Shown: positions 11,375 to 20,177 of the stretch, one piece after another
Layout: the number at the start of each line of letters is the position of its first letter
Numbering within the stretch: position 1 is the first letter of the stretch
Source: Pseudomaricurvus sp033283175
GTDB lineage: Bacteria; Pseudomonadota; Gammaproteobacteria; Pseudomonadales; Cellvibrionaceae
Direction of reading: 5' to 3'
Assembly (NCBI GenBank): GCA_033283175.1
Contig: JAWMQM010000002.1
Span: 1,201,206-1,265,205 of the forward strand
Length of the DNA stretch: 64,000 bases
Program-made: the position numbers and the translations under genes
The notes under the pieces: model-generated
What the model saw: the letters and a program-made list of their open reading frames with translations, nothing else
Told to the model about the DNA's origin: nothing
Database searches by the model: none

Positions 11375-11949
11375 TCTCAATGCAACATCAGACGCGGAAA
11401 CATTGAGGGTCGGGATTCGATCGGAATCTGCCGTTCATAGCAGCTTGTACCCCCAATTCCTTAAATCAACTGCCCCGCCATTGGCCAGGCAAACAGAAAC
11501 TTGTGTATCCCTGGCAACGCATTTCGCTTAACGGAAAAGTCGCTGCCGGTTTTTTAACCGGGTTGTACAGATTGACTCCTGCGACCGGAGACCTGGGTTG
11601 TTTTTACATCTTGAAACTCTGTACACGCCGTTGTCACCGCTCAACAAATCGCCACCCAGTGCAAAACAAAAGCAGGCAATTAATCGGGACTCTGGAACCT
11701 TGATAGTATTCTATTTTCAGCGCCATGAATGCTGACTGAGATCTATTTTTCTTGAAGTGTTAAAGAGTTACAGAGACTTTGTGAAGTGGCTCCGCATCTG
11801 CGGAGCAAATGTGTTCCAGATCAAACTAACCGGATAAAAATTGGCCAACCCCTGTTTTCGGACATTACCCGACATTCATTCCCCGAAGTCATAGGCCGGC
11901 ACGACGGGTGCGGTACTGCATCACACACCTCCCGTGAATTGCAGGTGTA

Positions 11950-12660
11950 AAACCGAGCCACAAATACGTTTCCAACCCAACAACCAACCAAACCCCACTA
12001 CCGTCATCGCGAGCGAAGCGTGGCGATCCATGTCTACCCCGGGCTGGCCGATATTGTGCCAAACATGGATTGCTTCGGAGCTGAAACGCGCTCCTCGCAA
12101 TGACGGTATAGGTTTTATTGGCTAGACCGAGCCAAAACACGCTTCCGACCCAACAACCAACCAAACCCCACTACCGTCATCGCGAGCAAAACGTGGCGAT
12201 CCATGTTTACCCGGAGCTGGCCGATATTGTGCCAAACATGGATTGCTTCGGAGCTGAAACGCGCTCCTCGCAATGACGACATAGGTTTTATTGGCTAGAC
12301 CGAGCCAAAACACGCTTCCGACCCAACAACCAACCAAACCCCACTACCGTCATCGCGAGCGAAGCGTGGCGATCCATGTCTACCCCGGGCTGGGCGATAC
12401 CCGCTAAACATGGATGGCCCGGGCTGGCCGATATTGTGCCAAACATGGATTGCTTCGGAGCTGAAACGCGCTCCTCGCCATGACGACATAGGTTTTATTG
12501 GCTAGACCGAGCCAAAAACACACTTCCGACCCAACAACCAACCAAATCCTACTACCGTCATCGCGAGCGAAGCGTGGCGATCCATGTCTACCCCGGGCTA
12601 GCCGATACCCTGCCAAACATGGATGGCTTCAAAGCTGAAAAACACTTCTCGCCATGACGG
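11950..12660. repeat. Array of four palindromic REP/MITE-like elements
   Basis: Four copies of an imperfect palindrome of about 170 bp start near 11952, 12126, 12299 and 12506 (spacings 174, 173 and 207). Each has one arm beginning ccgtcatcgcgagcgaagcg and an opposing arm ending cgctcctcgcaatgacg, so each can fold into a long hairpin. The third copy has an internal insertion of about 34 bp that duplicates the gggctggccgat part. Short ORFs here repeat the same peptide (SPRFARDDG) and are artefacts. Similar cgtcattgcgag-type palindromes are scattered through many bacterial genomes. The flanking 11375-11949 holds no gene or clear signal that I can support. Confidence 0.85.
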
Positions 12661-12677
12661 GATTGTTTTTCTTGATC

Positions 12678-12705
12678 AAAAAAAGCCGGGAACAAGTTCC
12701 CGGCT
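12678..12705 (-). terminator. Rho-independent terminator of the TolQR/TPR operon
   Basis: A perfect 10-bp stem (agccgggaac / gttcccggct, 2-nt loop) is followed on the minus strand by seven T residues, 22 bp past the stop of the last operon gene. Confidence 0.9.
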
Positions 12706-12727
12706 CTCGGTTTACGACCTGCCTGGC

Positions 12728-14101
12728 TTACGCCGCAGGCAGGAAGTCGATTGGGTAGAGAATGGTCACCGGAGGCACACCATCTTTTGGCCCAAAGTTG
12801 AAACGCTTGACCCTGCTCACCACTTCGCTCGCCAGGCTTGGCGAATCCATATTGGTCGACTCTACTGTGGCGAAGGAGACCGAACCATCCGGTTCGATGG
12901 TCAGCTTAAGCACCATCTTGCCCTTGAGCAGCGGGTTGTTACGCAGCTCGCGGTTGTAGATACGGTAGAGCGCAGCCTTGTAGCGGTCGAAGACAATCTG
13001 GATCTCTTCGTCGGTACGGGATGGACCTACACCGTCGCTGAGCGGCCGGTCGTCGGCGATCATGTCGGTACCGATGGCACTCTCAACCCGCGCAAACGAT
13101 ATACCTGTACCCATCTGTCCACCGGCCGCACCGCCAACACCCTTGCTCAACTTGGCATTGTTAATACCACCACTGCTGGCCGTGGCCTGGGACATCACCA
13201 GGTTACGACTGGCCTCACCCTTGGCCGAAGAGGCCTTGTTCCGCAGGTTGGCAGTCGCCCCCATGCGCATGTCATCTTCGTCAGAAAGGAGGTCATTAAA
13301 GCTGTCCTTGAAGGCCAGCACCCCGGAAGTCTCGGCCTTCTTACGAGCCTCAGCCTTCTCGGTAGGAGTCGGTTTGGGCTTCGGCTTATCCTTGGCCACC
13401 TTCTGCTCTTCTTTCTTCTCTTCCTCTTTCGGCTTGGGCTTGGGCTCAGGCGGCTTGGGCTTGGGCTTGTCCTTCTTGACGATCTCTACCAGGTACTCGG
13501 GGATCTCGACCTCTTCCGGGGGAATCTCGGGAATCTCCCAGAACACAATCAACAGGTTCAGCAGCAGCAGGAAAACCAGCACCCCGCCAAAGGACTTGCG
13601 CAGGCGATCCTGATCTTCCTTGAAAGAGAGCCAGGGCAGCAGCATCGGCCGACCATCTCTCTCTTCCTCTTCGCGCTCGATAATGTAGTCAGTGAGCGCC
13701 CGCTCTTCCTGATGGGCCACCTCATCCAGCTCGTCGTGCAGTAGCTCAATTTCGCCCTGCTCGGCAAAAATCTGGTTCTGCAGTTCGGATTTTTGCTGGT
13801 TGAGCGCATCCGTCTTCTGCTGGAAATCGCCAACCAGTGTCTGCAACCGGGCCCGGTGCTTGTCCCGCGCCTCTTGCGGCGTGGCATTGCCCCAGAACAG
13901 GTAACCCGCTTCCAGCTCATCCAGCTTGTCGAGGGACACACATATATCAGACAGCACCTGAAACTGCTGCCCGCTCTCCAGCAACCCGCTCAGCTCTCCG
14001 TCTCTGTCGCTGAGCTGCTGGTTCAGGCTTGCCAACCGCTCTTCGGCATCGTCAATCTGCCGTTCGAGCTGCAAGCGTCGTAAATCGAAAGAAGTCGTCA
14101 C
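12728..14101 (-). CDS. TonB-like protein with AgmX/PglI C-terminal domain and cytoplasmic coiled coil
   Basis: 457 residues from a GTG start. Residues 1-160 are Glu/Gln/Leu-rich, predicted coiled coil and lack a signal peptide. One membrane segment lies at about 171-188 (FGGVLVFLLLLNLLIVFW). A Pro/Lys/Glu-rich periplasmic stretch at about 210-250 resembles the TonB linker. The last 100 residues carry the AgmX/PglI-type TonB-like domain (an IQIVFDRYKAALYRIYNREL-like start, then KMVLKLTIEPDGSV, ending in PIDFLP). A TonB with a long cytoplasmic coiled coil is unusual; the layout (cytosolic domain, one TM, periplasmic linker, TonB fold) recalls GltG/GltJ of Myxococcus. It is the last gene of the operon, 8 bp after the second ExbD, and probably carries force from the TolQ/ExbD channel to envelope partners. 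The family is clear; the partners are inferred. Confidence 0.8.
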   Translation of the reverse strand: MTTSFDLRRLQLERQIDDAEERLASLNQQLSDRDGELSGLLESGQQFQVLSDICVSLDKLDELEAGYLFWGNATPQEARDKHRARLQTLVGDFQQKTDALNQQKSELQNQIFAEQGEIELLHDELDEVAHQEERALTDYIIEREEEERDGRPMLLPWLSFKEDQDRLRKSFGGVLVFLLLLNLLIVFWEIPEIPPEEVEIPEYLVEIVKKDKPKPKPPEPKPKPKEEEKKEEQKVAKDKPKPKPTPTEKAEARKKAETSGVLAFKDSFNDLLSDEDDMRMGATANLRNKASSAKGEASRNLVMSQATASSGGINNAKLSKGVGGAAGGQMGTGISFARVESAIGTDMIADDRPLSDGVGPSRTDEEIQIVFDRYKAALYRIYNRELRNNPLLKGKMVLKLTIEPDGSVSFATVESTNMDSPSLASEVVSRVKRFNFGPKDGVPPVTILYPIDFLPAA

Positions 14102-14109
14102 GGGCTACA

Positions 14110-14607
14110 CTAACCTTGCGAAGCTTTTTGGTTAACGGCGAGGGAGATCTTGGTGTATCCCACACTCGTACAGACAGACATCAGCGTTTTCAGCACATTA
14201 AAGGGCACTTTCTGGTGCGCCATAATGGTGACTTCGCTGTTTTTGGCGATGGCCTCCTCGTTCAGGCCCAGCGCGCTATCCTTGATGGTTTGCAGCTTGA
14301 TCTTCAGCGGTGTCTCTTTTTCCACACCTTCCGCAAGCACATCCTCGACGCTCATCAACGGCTCACCGCCAATGGTTACCAGGTTTTCACTCACCATCAC
14401 TACCAGCGTCTCGCGGGGTTTGGCCTCCGCCACAGAATCCGGCAGCACCACCTCCTTGGGAGGCTCCACCACCTGTACGGACGACTGGTTAACCAGCAGG
14501 TAGAGCACCAGGATGGTAAATACATCCATCAATGAGGTCAGGTTGAGACCCGGCGCCTTGTTGCGACGGGCCCGATCCATACGTTTTAATCGACGACTGT
14601 TCTTCAT
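14110..14607 (-). CDS. ExbD/TolR-family protein with the conserved membrane Asp
   Basis: 165 residues. A short basic cytoplasmic tail is followed by one membrane helix starting LNLTSLMDVFTILVLYLLV, which holds the Asp that carries protons in ExbD/TolR/MotB-type stators. The rest is a periplasmic domain. Its start overlaps the stop of the preceding ExbD gene by 4 bp (ATGA), so the two are translationally coupled. It is the second of two ExbD-like subunits served by one TolQ-like protein, as with AglQ/AglS and AglR in Myxococcus. Confidence 0.88.
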   Translation of the reverse strand: MKNSRRLKRMDRARRNKAPGLNLTSLMDVFTILVLYLLVNQSSVQVVEPPKEVVLPDSVAEAKPRETLVVMVSENLVTIGGEPLMSVEDVLAEGVEKETPLKIKLQTIKDSALGLNEEAIAKNSEVTIMAHQKVPFNVLKTLMSVCTSVGYTKISLAVNQKASQG

Positions 14608-15107
14608 GGTGCATCGCCCAGTGAAATTTTTGGAAACAGGGGCACCCTGGTCAGCTCTGTCTGGGTCGGATCCTGCGGCGGGATCTCCGCCACCTTCACC
14701 GCATCCATAATGTGGATAACGTCTTCGTATTCGATATCCGCCTCCACCAGGATGACCGCATCGTCCTTCTCTTCACCATACTTCTCTTTCAGCGCCCGCA
14801 GGCGCTGGGACAGCTCAGCAAAGTTGTGCTTGTCCTCTTCCGTCTTTTCGATGGTGTCGGTAATGCGCTCGCCGTTGGCAATTTCCAGCTTGTCCTTGCG
14901 CAGAATCACCTCAATCGTAATCAGTGGCTTGTCGGGCGCCTGGCCCCCGGCAGCCTGCTGCGGCAGGTTGAGTTCCTGGATTGTGATGCGGGAGAACACC
15001 GCGGTAATCAGCAGGAACGGGATCAACACCACCATCAGGTTCAGGAACGTGGTGACGTCGATATCCGCCGCATCCTTCTGACGCCGATGACTTCTTCTGG
15101 ATCTCAT
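14604..15107 (-). CDS. ExbD/TolR-family protein with Asn in place of the membrane Asp
   Basis: 167 residues from ATG 15107; a TTG 12 bp upstream is possible but less likely. A basic N-terminus is followed by the membrane helix DIDVTTFLNLMVVLIPFLL, then a periplasmic domain. In ExbD/TolR the motif is normally F-I-D at the membrane entry; here it reads F-L-N, so the proton-carrying Asp appears replaced by Asn. The downstream ExbD copy keeps its Asp, which suggests a heteromeric stator with one non-conducting subunit. It lies in the operon between the TolQ-like gene (24 bp) and the second ExbD (4-bp overlap). Confidence 0.85.
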   Translation of the reverse strand: MRSRRSHRRQKDAADIDVTTFLNLMVVLIPFLLITAVFSRITIQELNLPQQAAGGQAPDKPLITIEVILRKDKLEIANGERITDTIEKTEEDKHNFAELSQRLRALKEKYGEEKDDAVILVEADIEYEDVIHIMDAVKVAEIPPQDPTQTELTRVPLFPKISLGDAP

Positions 15108-15131
15108 GGTTACACCCAACCTGATTTAGAG

Positions 15132-15791
15132 TTAAGCAGCCTGAGCCAGCTCAGCACGCTTGGCCTTGCGGGAAATGATGTTCAGGGTACGAACCGAGAT
15201 CATCTCCAGGCTGTCCACAACAGACCCGGCCTTGGAGTTCAGGAAGGAGTGGGTCAGCAGCAGTGGGATTGCGGTAATCAGACCGAATGCCGTGGTGTTC
15301 ATCGCCACCGAGATACTGGCAGAAAGCAGGTCAGCCTTCTCCGCAGGGTTGGCGTTGGCTACGGCGTTAAACGCGGCGATCAGACCGAGAATCGTACCCA
15401 GCAGCCCCAAAAGGGTGGAGATGTTGGCGAACAGTGCTACGGAAGAGATACGCTTCTCCAGGGTCGGGATAAGACCCATCATCTCTTCTTCCATGGCAAT
15501 CTCGATATCTTCACGGCGACGCACGGTACCCTGCAGCGCCAGGCCAGCTTCCAGCAGGCGGCTGACGGTAGACTTGTCGTCGGATGCAATCTTGCGAGCT
15601 GCGTCGAAGTCACCCTTGTTGAGCACTTCCTGCATGCGCTCCCAGGCAGACTTGTTGGCCAGCTCAATACGGGTCAACGTAATAAACCGCTCCACCGCGA
15701 TTGCCAGACCGACTGCACCGACAATCATGATCGGATACATCCAGAAACCACCCTCTACAAAGAAGGCGACGATAGTGTTAATGAAGCCCAT
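15132..15791 (-). CDS. MotA/TolQ/ExbB-family proton channel protein
   Basis: 219 residues, typical family length. The N-terminal helix (GGFWMYPIMIVGAVGLAIAVERF) and the paired C-terminal helices (LFANISTLLGLLGTILGLIAAF and ISVAMNTTAFGLITAIPLLL) show the MotA_ExbB domain. The GLLGTILGLIAAF helix and the TAFGLITAIP motif are the conserved channel-lining parts. It should form the inner-membrane channel with the two ExbD proteins just downstream and power the TonB-like protein at the operon end. The first 94-residue exported gene ends 90 bp upstream. Confidence 0.92.
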   Translation of the reverse strand: MGFINTIVAFFVEGGFWMYPIMIVGAVGLAIAVERFITLTRIELANKSAWERMQEVLNKGDFDAARKIASDDKSTVSRLLEAGLALQGTVRRREDIEIAMEEEMMGLIPTLEKRISSVALFANISTLLGLLGTILGLIAAFNAVANANPAEKADLLSASISVAMNTTAFGLITAIPLLLTHSFLNSKAGSVVDSLEMISVRTLNIISRKAKRAELAQAA

Positions 15792-15881
15792 GCAAATTTC
15801 CCCTCACGCTCTTGCGTCAGATATTGGTTGAAAACAGACCGGTGTCGCACGGAGCAGAAACCACACCGGACCTTGAAAATC

Positions 15882-16166
15882 CTATTGCGAACTACGGATA
15901 TCGAAGTAGTTGAGCTCGCGATTAAAGACCTCTTTGTCCATAGGCCGCAGGGATCCATCCAGCAAACTTTTGGCCGTTAGCCCGGATTCAAAACCGATCT
16001 CCGAGCTTTTCCACGGAACGATAAACAGCGACTTGGGAGCCTCGTCATTCCCGACGATGGACATACCCGAAATCTCCTTCACTTCGTTCTTGCCTGAACC
16101 CTCCTGACCCAGCGCCGGCGGCGCAAGCAGCAGCAATAATGTGCAAATTGACCAGAACCTGTACAT
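15882..16166 (-). CDS. Small exported protein of unknown function
   Basis: 94 residues with an obvious signal peptide (MYRFWSICTLLLLLAPPALGQ) and a mature part of about 73 residues with no family I recognise. A good Shine-Dalgarno (ggagg, 8 bp) precedes the ATG, and only 3 bp separate it from the TPR lipoprotein stop, so it is a real operon member. It is probably a small periplasmic or outer-membrane-associated part of the same machine. Confidence 0.7.
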   Translation of the reverse strand: MYRFWSICTLLLLLAPPALGQEGSGKNEVKEISGMSIVGNDEAPKSLFIVPWKSSEIGFESGLTAKSLLDGSLRPMDKEVFNRELNYFDIRSSQ

Positions 16167-16169
16167 ACC

Positions 16170-16805
16170 TCAGCCCTCCAGCTTGCGCCGCAGTGTTGCC
16201 ACCCACAGCTTGACGGTCTCATCCTCAGGATGAACTTCGCTGTAGGCTTCATATTCACGAATAGCGCAGGGGGTATCGTTAAGATAGATATCGCAAAGAA
16301 TGCCGAAATTCATGCGCGCGGGCATGTAATCGGGGTAGCGGGCAACGACTTTTTCATACAGCTGCCGCGCCTCCTGGAAACGTCCCTGACCACGGTAGAA
16401 CAAGGCCAGCTCGTTGAGCGCGACCGGATGGTTGGGATTGATGGCCAGGGCCTTTTGAAAACTGCTGTCAGCCTGCTCGTTCTTGTCTAGACGACTATAG
16501 GCAATAGCAAGATTGATATAGGGGGCAGAATTGTTCGGGGTCTGTTTGGCTACCTTCTCCAGCAGAGTGACTGCCTGAGAGTACTGCTCAGTCTTCATCA
16601 GCTCCACCGCCTGGGCGAACTCACGGCGCACCGCCGCATCGATACTGCGGTTCTCGGTGAAATAGATACTGTCGTTTTCACCACTGCTGGCTGGTTTCTG
16701 CACGCCGGGAGCACAGGCAACCAACAGGCAAGGCAATAACAGCAGTGACAGGCGCTGCCACCAGCGCCCGGCATTCAGCAGATTATCAGCTTCAGCCCTA
16801 CTCAC
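16170..16805 (-). CDS. TPR-repeat lipoprotein
   Basis: 211 residues from a GTG start chosen because GGGGAG lies 8-9 bp upstream; an ATG 42 bp further up has no ribosome site. A long n-region, a hydrophobic run and the lipobox LVAC (Cys31) predict lipidation. Residues from about 65 on hold tandem TPR motifs (e.g. AVTLLEKVAKQTPNNSAPYI, PYINLAIAYSRLDKNEQADS, ALNELALFYRGQGRFQEARQ). Such lipoproteins scaffold envelope complexes. It sits between the large TPR genes and the channel genes of the operon; the 213-bp gap before it could hold a second promoter, but I see no convincing one. Confidence 0.8.
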   Translation of the reverse strand: MSRAEADNLLNAGRWWQRLSLLLLPCLLVACAPGVQKPASSGENDSIYFTENRSIDAAVRREFAQAVELMKTEQYSQAVTLLEKVAKQTPNNSAPYINLAIAYSRLDKNEQADSSFQKALAINPNHPVALNELALFYRGQGRFQEARQLYEKVVARYPDYMPARMNFGILCDIYLNDTPCAIREYEAYSEVHPEDETVKLWVATLRRKLEG

Positions 16806-17018
16806 AGTCAGGTGCTCCCCATTGGATAATCGACCAATCCCGTACATTTACATCGCATCCATGCATTACATGGTTCTTCTTTTCGTTGCAGCCATTCTCT
16901 CTGACTGCACCCATTCAGTCTGTTAACACGCCGACAAATCGCTCAATGCGCCGCAGCTATGTGACAAAAGTTTGATTCAGATCTCGTCGCCACTGGAACT
17001 ACCCGCTGGCACAGCGTG

Positions 17019-20000
17019 TCAAATCACCCCGGTGCCGCCCGGCGCCATCTCAGCGGATCCCGCCTCATTGGCCGCAGATTGCGCATCAGCCGGGGCCGGC
17101 TCCGGTTGTGACTCTATCGCCTCAGCTTCAGGCACCACCGGCTGGGGCGTCCGGATGATGTAGCGGAAATGGTCTATCGACTCCACCACGCCGGAGTGCT
17201 GCTCTTCGCGGGCGTATAGCGCCGGGAAGGTTTCTGCCAGCTTGCCAATACTCTTCTCGATCCACTCGCTGTAGATACCCGCGTAGAGCAGCTCCACGTT
17301 TTTCCGGTGCACGGCAATGGCCTTCTCTTCAAACGGGAAGATCTGATCTTCCAGGGCCAGTTCGTACTCTTCCATTTCAAGATCGCTGAGGTTGGTTGGC
17401 CGTTCGGAATTGGCCAACGCCCGGCTGAAGTTGAAATAGATCTCGGCGGTATAGAAAGTTGCCGCTGCTGTAACATCCGCAACCTCGTAATCCAGCAGTT
17501 TGCTGAAGGCGTTGAGCGCTTTCTTCATCAACGCCTTCTTACGCTCCAGGCTGGGCTTGATGGGCTGGGAGATCTGCACCTCAGCAAACTGATCGAAGTA
17601 AGGCTGTGCCAGCACCAAAGATGCCTCCGCCGCCAGGTACTGGGTACGGTCGGTACGGCCGGCACCGGCATCGCGATCGAGGGCCACAATGGTACGCAGC
17701 GTGGTGATGTGCTGCTTGCCCTGCCCTTCGGCCAGGTAGACCACGGCCATTTTGTTGTAGATTTCCAGGGCGTTTTCCAGCGGCGCCGGGAATACCTTGA
17801 CGAAGGTCTTGTAGACCGCCAGCTGCTTGCTGGAACTGCCCGCTTCTTCATAGAGCTCTGCTGCCAGCAACAGGGAGCCGCGACGCACCTCCTCGTCCTG
17901 GGATTCAGCATAGATGCGCTCGTATTCGGCACCCGCCAGCTCGGACTGGCCATCAGACTTGTAAACGAAGGCCAGCTTCTTGGTGATCTCCGGCTGCAGC
18001 TCATGCCCCGGGAAGCGGGAACGGAAATTCAGCAGCACACCGGTTGCCCGCGCCCAGTCCTGCAGCTCGATCAGGGCAGTGGCGCCATCAAATTCCGCAT
18101 TGGCGCGAATGGTCGAGGTAGGAGCAAGGACGCCAACCCGCAGGAAGTGATCCGCCGCCACCTGGTAATCACCCGCCTGGTTGGCCAGTTCACCCTGCTT
18201 GTAGATAGAAGCGGCAAGGTTATCAAACAGTGCCGGGCGTGAAACGTCGTTGGCCGGTGTCAGGGCCAGCACTTGCTGGTAGCCCTGCTCTGCCTGTGGA
18301 TAGAGCGCCTGATCGAACGAGCCGTGACCCACCACCAGCCAGGCCGAGCGGCGCAGTTCCACTTCCGCATCCGGATACTGATTGATCAGCTTCTGTGCAG
18401 TGGACACCGCCAGCGGGAAGTTCTGCATCTTGTAGAGGTCATCTGCCGCTGCACCCAGCACCACGGTTACCTTGTCATGTTGCGGATAGCGATCCGCAAA
18501 CATCAATGAGGTATCAACCACCTTCTGCTGGATCGGCGCCTGCCGCTCCACCGGCACAGACTTCAGGTATTCGCGATAGGCGTACACCGCCGCATAACCC
18601 GCCGCCGACGACTGGTCGTGCAACGGATAGTTGTACGCTGTGTACTCGTAAGCTTCTGCGGCCTTGCCGAAATCGCGGTTTTCCATCATCAGGTCGGCCA
18701 TCTGGTAATGGATGGCAGGCGTCTCTTCACCCTGCGGGAAGGTAGCAAGGTAGCGGCGGTACCACACCAACGCCTCGGCGTAGTTGACCACTTTCTCCTT
18801 GGCGAAACGCTTATCCTGATAGAGCGCGTGATAGTGACCCGCCAGGTCCTTCAGGTTGCCCTTGAGGAAGCCCACCACTTCGGGGCGACTGTCGATGTCG
18901 TTGTGCAGCCAGTACTCGGCATCCAGCGCGTAGGTATCCGCAAACTCCTTCTTGGTCTCGATCACCAGCTGACCAAAGCGGCCCTGATGGTAGATCTCGA
19001 CCATGCGCATGGCAAAGTGCGGCGAGATTTCAGCAAACGGGTGACCATTGATAAAGGTCTTGTACGCCCCGGCGGCGTCAGCGTAGCGACGCTTGTCCAG
19101 GTAGAACTCACCCAGATTGCTGTAGACCTTGTCTTCGTAGTCCCGCGCACCATTGCGGGTAAAGTACTCGGCCACCACTTCCGGTCCGCCAAGGTTGGAG
19201 AAAGCCAGGCTGATGACCCGATAGGTATCGTCCACCAATTTGCTGTCGATTGGGTCCAGTTGCTGGTCGAAGTCGTAACCGATGGATACCTTGTAGTCCA
19301 GCAGGGCAATAAACTGGTCCAGCGACTCTTCAAACAGGAACTGCTTGTAGTAGCTCCAACCCAGCTTGTAGAGGGACAGCTCGTAGTAGTAGGAGTTTTC
19401 CCCTATCGCGACGATGCTCTTATAGGCATCTTCCGCATCGAAGTATTTTTTACGGGAGAAGAAGTACTCGGCGCGACGGAACTGCACCTCGTCCATGTAA
19501 CGGGAGTCCGGATAGGTGGTGATAAACTGGTTCATCACCCGCATGGCCTCTTCAATCTCGCCCAGCTCCTCGTAGGCGCGGGACATCTGGTACAGCACCT
19601 GGTCGTTACGGTCGTAGAGCGGGTATTCAGCCAGCAATTTTTTATAGAGCGTAATCGCCTGACGGGCGTTGGCATTCTCCAGGTCACTGGCGGCGCCCGG
19701 GTGATCAGTGAGCCCGGCATCCTCTTCGTGAGCCCTGGTCGCCACCTGACTGGCTCGATCCTCAAAGGCGCGGTCGCTCTCGGAACTGCCACCACCAATG
19801 GCTGTGCCGGATGCCATTACCGGCTCACGGGAAGCCAGTTTCGCTGCCTCCGGCTTATCCAGTTGACGCCCTTCGCCGAGCTCAGCGGTACCACCGGCCG
19901 CAGGCGCCGGCAGGTCATTTACGTAACCGTACTCTTTCTCCAGCGACAGGTCGGCAATACGGCGAATCGCCTCCGGCGTCATGGCGGATTCCGGTGTCTC

Positions 20001-20177
20001 CTGCAGGAATACCCGGTAGCTGTCCATGGCCTTATCCAGACCATCCGCGATAGTCGCATCTTCCAGCACCGGGCGAACATTTTTCAGTTCCGCCAGAGTC
20101 CCCTGCTGCTGGACACCGGAGCAGGAAGCCAGCAAAGCCGGCAGCCCCAGGGCGGCAATGGTACGGAGATACTTCAT
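17019..20177 (-). CDS. Large TPR lipoprotein of the envelope machine
   Basis: 1,052 residues. The lipobox LLASC (Cys19) after MKYLRTIAALGLPA predicts an outer-membrane lipoprotein. The body is built of many TPR and TPR-like helical pairs (e.g. AITLYKKLLAEYPLYDRNDQ, YTAYNYPLHDQSSAAGYAAV, GYQQVLALTPANDVSR). A Pro/Ala/Glu-rich tail ends the protein. Large TPR proteins beside TolQRR-type motors are known in Myxococcus (GltD/GltE, AglT family); membership here is inferred from architecture and context. Its start overlaps the upstream TPR gene by 4 bp. Confidence 0.8.
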   Translation of the reverse strand: MKYLRTIAALGLPALLASCSGVQQQGTLAELKNVRPVLEDATIADGLDKAMDSYRVFLQETPESAMTPEAIRRIADLSLEKEYGYVNDLPAPAAGGTAELGEGRQLDKPEAAKLASREPVMASGTAIGGGSSESDRAFEDRASQVATRAHEEDAGLTDHPGAASDLENANARQAITLYKKLLAEYPLYDRNDQVLYQMSRAYEELGEIEEAMRVMNQFITTYPDSRYMDEVQFRRAEYFFSRKKYFDAEDAYKSIVAIGENSYYYELSLYKLGWSYYKQFLFEESLDQFIALLDYKVSIGYDFDQQLDPIDSKLVDDTYRVISLAFSNLGGPEVVAEYFTRNGARDYEDKVYSNLGEFYLDKRRYADAAGAYKTFINGHPFAEISPHFAMRMVEIYHQGRFGQLVIETKKEFADTYALDAEYWLHNDIDSRPEVVGFLKGNLKDLAGHYHALYQDKRFAKEKVVNYAEALVWYRRYLATFPQGEETPAIHYQMADLMMENRDFGKAAEAYEYTAYNYPLHDQSSAAGYAAVYAYREYLKSVPVERQAPIQQKVVDTSLMFADRYPQHDKVTVVLGAAADDLYKMQNFPLAVSTAQKLINQYPDAEVELRRSAWLVVGHGSFDQALYPQAEQGYQQVLALTPANDVSRPALFDNLAASIYKQGELANQAGDYQVAADHFLRVGVLAPTSTIRANAEFDGATALIELQDWARATGVLLNFRSRFPGHELQPEITKKLAFVYKSDGQSELAGAEYERIYAESQDEEVRRGSLLLAAELYEEAGSSSKQLAVYKTFVKVFPAPLENALEIYNKMAVVYLAEGQGKQHITTLRTIVALDRDAGAGRTDRTQYLAAEASLVLAQPYFDQFAEVQISQPIKPSLERKKALMKKALNAFSKLLDYEVADVTAAATFYTAEIYFNFSRALANSERPTNLSDLEMEEYELALEDQIFPFEEKAIAVHRKNVELLYAGIYSEWIEKSIGKLAETFPALYAREEQHSGVVESIDHFRYIIRTPQPVVPEAEAIESQPEPAPADAQSAANEAGSAEMAPGGTGVI

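Noticed and set aside
11889..12616. Short ORFs with SPRFARDDG peptides
   Set aside because: Translations of the palindromic repeat, not genes.
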